Source of the DNA: Candidatus Thiodiazotropha sp. (ex Codakia rugifera) | GTDB taxonomy: Bacteria; Pseudomonadota; Gammaproteobacteria; Chromatiales; Chromatiaceae | Reading direction: 5' to 3' | DNA length: 64,000 bases | NCBI GenBank assembly: GCA_025656675.1 | Contig: JAHXHN010000007.1 | Coordinates: 69,040 to 133,039 of the forward strand | In this document: piece after piece, positions 60,612-64,000 of the stretch | How positions within the stretch are numbered: the stretch's first letter is position 1 | Layout of the letters: the number at the start of each line of letters is the position of its first letter | Program-made: the position numbers and the translations under genes | The notes under the pieces: generated by a model | Database searches by the model: none | What the model saw: only the letters and a program-made list of their open reading frames with translations | Told to the model about the DNA's origin: nothing

Positions 60612-60775
60612 GCGAATTCTTCGCAATGGGCGGTTATGCCGTCTATGTATGGCCTTCCTTTCTGTTGGCGTTGATTATCTTAGTTGCCAACATCATAGCG
60701 CCTATGCGTCAACGTAAACGCGTTTTAACTGATATTGCCCGGAAAATTCGCCGGGCCAGGAAAGAGCCAAAATGA
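60608..60775 (+). CDS. ccmD: Heme exporter protein CcmD
   Basis: A 55-residue protein with [22 protein letters not shown], the family's start and single membrane helix, then a basic tail ([19 protein letters not shown]). It stabilises the CcmC-CcmE-heme complex. It overlaps ccmC (ATGA) and ccmE (ATGA) at both ends. Confidence 0.93.
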   Translation: MSEFFAMGGYAVYVWPSFLLALIILVANIIAPMRQRKRVLTDIARKIRRARKEPK

Positions 60776-61239
60776 ACCCAATCCGTAAGAAACGACTGAC
60801 ACTCATCGGCCTGATGGTTGCAGGTATTGGCGTCGCCACCTGGCTGGCCCTCAATGCATTTGATGAGAACCTCATGTTCTTCTTCTCACCTTCTGAAGTA
60901 GCTGAAGGCAAGGCCCCGACTGCTCACCCCTTTCGTATCGGTGGTCTGGTAGAGACAGATAGTGTCAAACGTAAACCCGATGGCCTTACCACTGCATTCT
61001 CAGTTACGGATAACGCTGAAGCTGTGACAGTGGAATACACCGGCATTCTGCCTGACCTGTTCCGTGAAGGTCAGGGCATTGTTGCCATGGGTCAACTGAA
61101 TCAGGATGGCATTTTCGTTGCCAGTGAAGTGTTGGCTAAGCATGACGAGAACTACATGCCACCGGAAGTCGCCGCATCCTTGAAAACCGCCCATGACGAG
61201 GGGGTAAACAAGATGCAATCACGGGTAAGCGTTCAATGA
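60772..61239 (+). CDS. ccmE: Periplasmic heme chaperone CcmE
   Basis: A 155-residue protein with an N-terminal anchor (about residues 9-28) and an OB-fold domain. The heme-binding His124 and Tyr128 lie in [13 protein letters not shown], the H-x3-Y type. It carries covalently bound heme from CcmC to CcmF/H. Full length. Confidence 0.96.
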   Translation: MNPIRKKRLTLIGLMVAGIGVATWLALNAFDENLMFFFSPSEVAEGKAPTAHPFRIGGLVETDSVKRKPDGLTTAFSVTDNAEAVTVEYTGILPDLFREGQGIVAMGQLNQDGIFVASEVLAKHDENYMPPEVAASLKTAHDEGVNKMQSRVSVQ

Positions 61240-63233
61240 TTCCTGAATTAGGACACTTTGCACTTATCCTGGCACTCTGCCTGGCGATTACCCAGGCAGT
61301 GGTTCCCCTTGTTGGCTCCTATACCCGTACGAACTCCTGGATGGCTGCGTCGCGCACCCTGGCGTGGGGTCAGTTTGTATTTCTGAGCATCTCTCTGATT
61401 ATTCTGACCAATGCCTTTTTGGCCAATGACTTTTCTGTCATCTATGTCGCACAGCACGGTAATACCAAACTGCCCGACATGTATAAGATCTCAGCAGTAT
61501 GGGGTGCCCATGAGGGTTCCCTGCTTCTGTGGGCCTTCCTGCTTGCTGCCTGGAGTGTCGCCATTGCCAGCTTCAGTCGCAACCTGCCACTGGAAATGGT
61601 TTCTCGAGTACTCTCAGTGATGGGCATGATCAGTATCGGTTTTCTGCTCTTCATGCTGCTCACCTCCAACCCCTTTGACAGGACGTTCCCCGTACCCTTC
61701 GAAGGTGGCGAACTAAACCCGATGCTCCAGGATCCCGGACTTGCGATCCACCCCCCGATGCTCTACATGGGTTATGTCGGATTCTCTGTCGCCTTCGCCT
61801 TTGCCATAGCCGCGTTGCTGGGTGGACGGCTGGATGCCTCCTGGGCACGCTGGTCTCGCCCCTGGACCACGGTAGCCTGGGTCTTTCTGACCTTGGGCAT
61901 TGTTCTCGGTAGCTGGTGGGCTTACTACGAATTGGGCTGGGGCGGATGGTGGTTCTGGGACCCGGTTGAAAATGCCTCCTTCATGCCCTGGCTGGTTGGT
62001 ACTGCCTTAATTCACTCCCTGGCAGTCACCGAAAAGCGTGGTGCCTTCAAGAGCTGGACCGTACTGTTGGCCATCTCAGCATTTTCATTGAGCCTGTTAG
62101 GTACATTCCTGGTACGCTCAGGTGTGCTGACATCAGTACACTCATTCGCCTCAGACCCGGCACGGGGCGTATTTATTCTTATCTTCTTGCTGGTGGTTAT
62201 CGGTGGGTCACTGCTGCTATACACTTGGCGTGCACCTTATATATCAGGTGGAGGGCGTTTTGATCTGATTTCCCGTGAAACCTTTTTATTGGGTAATAAT
62301 CTACTGCTGTCAGTATTTGCCGCATTGGTGCTGTTGGGCACCCTGGCCCCCCTGATCTACGATGCACTCGAACTGGGTAAAATCTCAGTAGGATTTCCCT
62401 GGTTCAACAAGATGTTTCTGCTTACAACGCCCTTTTTGGCTCTATTCATGGGTATCGGCTCCCTCTCCCGCTGGAAGCATGCCGAACCCTCTCAGTTAGT
62501 AAAACAGCTGCGTGTTGCGTTTGTCGTCAGCTTGTTGTTTGGCCTGGTGAGCCTACTACCTGTCTTTTCTGGTGGTAACTGGCTGGTTGGACTGGGTATG
62601 GGTCTTGCCATGTGGGTCACAACAGCTCATTTGGTCAATCTCCGGGATCGCCTGAAACACAAACATGGTTTTGCAGGTTTCTGGGTGGATTTCAAATCTG
62701 GCGGACGCAGTTACTACGGTATGCTCCTCGCCCATCTGGGTGTTGCCATGTTTATAGTTGGTATCACCATGGTCAGTAATTTTGGCTATGAGAATGATGT
62801 TCGCATGAGTCCGGGCGATGTGAGTGAAATAGCCGGCTATGAGTTTCTGTTTGAAGGTGTCAACCAGATACCTGGCCCCAACTACAATGCCAATCGCGGC
62901 CGCTTCCAGGTAACCAAAGATGGTGAGCACCTGATCACGCTGGAACCGGAGAAGCGCACCTATTTTGTCCAGACCAGACCGATGACTGAAGCAGCTATTG
63001 ACTGGGGATTCACCCGCGATCTCTATGTCTCCCTCGGTGAGCCTCTCGGTGGTGGTGATTGGAGTTTGCGGCTCTACTACAAACCCTATGTACGCTGGAT
63101 CTGGTTAGGTGGTGTATTGATGAGCCTGGGTGGTATTCTTGCCATCACTGATCGACGATACCGTACCACCCGTGTACGCTCAGCCGAAGCTGTCAATACC
63201 GCTGCTGCTGCGCCTGCTGTTTCCGGGAGATAA
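61236..63233 (+). CDS. ccmF: Cytochrome c heme lyase subunit CcmF
   Basis: A 665-residue polytopic protein (about 15 helices) with the WWD domain [19 protein letters not shown] and four conserved His. It reduces and ligates heme to apocytochromes with CcmH. It overlaps ccmE by 4 bp. Full length. Confidence 0.97.
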   Translation: MIPELGHFALILALCLAITQAVVPLVGSYTRTNSWMAASRTLAWGQFVFLSISLIILTNAFLANDFSVIYVAQHGNTKLPDMYKISAVWGAHEGSLLLWAFLLAAWSVAIASFSRNLPLEMVSRVLSVMGMISIGFLLFMLLTSNPFDRTFPVPFEGGELNPMLQDPGLAIHPPMLYMGYVGFSVAFAFAIAALLGGRLDASWARWSRPWTTVAWVFLTLGIVLGSWWAYYELGWGGWWFWDPVENASFMPWLVGTALIHSLAVTEKRGAFKSWTVLLAISAFSLSLLGTFLVRSGVLTSVHSFASDPARGVFILIFLLVVIGGSLLLYTWRAPYISGGGRFDLISRETFLLGNNLLLSVFAALVLLGTLAPLIYDALELGKISVGFPWFNKMFLLTTPFLALFMGIGSLSRWKHAEPSQLVKQLRVAFVVSLLFGLVSLLPVFSGGNWLVGLGMGLAMWVTTAHLVNLRDRLKHKHGFAGFWVDFKSGGRSYYGMLLAHLGVAMFIVGITMVSNFGYENDVRMSPGDVSEIAGYEFLFEGVNQIPGPNYNANRGRFQVTKDGEHLITLEPEKRTYFVQTRPMTEAAIDWGFTRDLYVSLGEPLGGGDWSLRLYYKPYVRWIWLGGVLMSLGGILAITDRRYRTTRVRSAEAVNTAAAAPAVSGR

Positions 63234-63240
63234 TCCAGTT

Positions 63241-63780
63241 ATGAACCGATATCTGCGCTACTCCATACCGCTGTTCATCTTTGCGATTATTGCAGCCTTT
63301 CTGTTCAAGGGGCTGGGTATGAATCCGCGGGAGATACCCTCCCCCCTTATCGGTAAGCCGATTCCTGAGTTTTCCCTGCCAACCGTGGAAAATGCAGAGA
63401 CCATTGTCAATAAAGTGGACCTGAACGGTAAAGTCTATTTACTTAATGTGTGGGCAACCTGGTGTGTCTCTTGCCGTGCGGAACATGAGACACTGGTGCG
63501 TCTGTCACGTACTGGTAAGATAGATATCGTAGGCCTTAACTGGAAGGATGAACGGGACAAGGCACAGGTCTGGTTGCGCCAACTCGGAGATCCCTACACT
63601 ATCAATATTTTTGACAAGAAGGGTCGGACTGCCATTGACCTTGGCGTCTATGGTGCTCCAGAAACATTTCTTGTGGACAGCAAGGGTATCATTCATTACA
63701 AACATGCAGGTCCGATGACCATGACGTTGTTCAATGAGACCCTTCTGCCCATGATTGAAGATTTAAAGCGTAAAGGATAA
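63241..63780 (+). CDS. ccmG: Thiol-disulfide oxidoreductase CcmG/DsbE
   Basis: A 179-residue membrane-anchored thioredoxin-fold protein. The anchor is at about residues 8-23 and the active site is WATWCVSCR (Cys75, Cys78). It reduces apocytochrome cysteines or CcmH in the periplasm. The start is the ATG giving MNRYLRY, seven bases after the ccmF stop; a longer frame lies inside ccmF. Confidence 0.95.
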   Translation: MNRYLRYSIPLFIFAIIAAFLFKGLGMNPREIPSPLIGKPIPEFSLPTVENAETIVNKVDLNGKVYLLNVWATWCVSCRAEHETLVRLSRTGKIDIVGLNWKDERDKAQVWLRQLGDPYTINIFDKKGRTAIDLGVYGAPETFLVDSKGIIHYKHAGPMTMTLFNETLLPMIEDLKRKG

Positions 63781-63785
63781 GACTC

Positions 63786-64000
63786 GTGCGTGTTTTTTTT
63801 CAGATCCTGCTCCTTTTCGTCAGCCTGCCATCGCTGAATGCCGCCACTCTGGCTGAATACACCTTCGAAAACCCCAACCAGGGCGAAGATTTCCGTGACA
63901 TCATCGAAGAGATGCGTTGTCTGGTATGTCAGAATGAATCCTTGGCAGGCTCAAATGCGGAGCTTGCAGTTGATCTGAGAAACGAAATCTACGACATGAT
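63786..64000 (+). CDS. ccmH: Cytochrome c maturation protein CcmH (3' truncated by window)
   Basis: The first 71 residues are present: a signal peptide (to about residue 21, SLNA) and a helix-rich domain with the redox motif RCLVCQNES and SNAELAVDLRNEIYDM. CcmH handles apocytochrome thiols for CcmF. The start is a GTG five bases after the ccmG stop; the ribosome-binding site (TAAAGCGTAAAGG) overlaps the end of ccmG. The rest lies beyond the window. Confidence 0.93.
   Translation, partial: MRVFFQILLLFVSLPSLNAATLAEYTFENPNQGEDFRDIIEEMRCLVCQNESLAGSNAELAVDLRNEIYDM

Overview
The window looks like part of a gammaproteobacterial chromosome from a sulfur-storing, probably facultatively anaerobic organism. 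This rests on a Gly/Tyr/Pro-rich sulfur globule protein gene, a complete system I cytochrome c maturation operon, a multiheme HAO/NapC pair, and classic gammaproteobacterial gene order around rne/rluC and around lolCD-comEC-exbBD-lpxK-kdsB. Coding density is high. I saw no tRNA, rRNA, CRISPR array, insertion sequence or prophage gene. The genus cannot be fixed from sequence reading alone; relatives of chemosynthetic or purple sulfur gammaproteobacteria are the best guess.

Layout. 0-4.3 kb: 3' part of an octaheme HAO-type cytochrome with its NapC-type quinol dehydrogenase, a small membrane protein behind a 20-bp palindrome, a cupin and a class V aminotransferase in divergent orientation, and a sulfur globule protein gene with an FNR-type promoter and a structured leader. 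4.3-12 kb: hypE, sppA, a HAD phosphatase, rluC and rne in divergent orientation, and a low-molecular-weight phosphatase. 12.1-22.2 kb: a ten-gene type II secretion operon (gspD-E-F-H-I-J-K-L-M-C) that lacks gspG. 22.6-25.6 kb: a secreted subtilase with Calx-beta domains, followed by a long intergenic hairpin.

25.7-47.2 kb holds the most unusual locus. Nine genes run on the minus strand: a 1988-residue beta-helix protein, three cupredoxin proteins of multicopper oxidase ancestry, a membrane-anchored protein, a Calx-beta protein with a GlyGly-CTERM-like tail, a Sco copper chaperone, a cytochrome c fused to a periplasmic binding protein, and a membrane histidine kinase whose ATP-binding domain is degenerate. 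A NarL-type response regulator and an intact soluble kinase lie next to it, tail to tail. The first two oxidase proteins carry complementary halves of the copper sites: one has the type 1 copper and four trinuclear-cluster histidines, the other has the remaining four histidines. I infer a split, two-subunit extracellular oxidase, with export helped by the neighbouring type II system and a periplasmic heme/ligand sensor feeding back on expression. The substrate (metal ion, organic or other) cannot be read from sequence.

47.6-57.9 kb: envelope biogenesis genes (kdsB, a Trm112-like protein, lpxK, exbD, exbB, comEC, a DUF2062 protein, lolD, lolC), a small periplasmic protein, a TrpD-like transferase and a Rieske ferredoxin. 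58.0-64.0 kb: a 45-codon small exported or membrane peptide gene, then ccmABCDEFGH, with ccmH cut by the window end. The ccm genes supply the c-type cytochromes seen elsewhere in the window.
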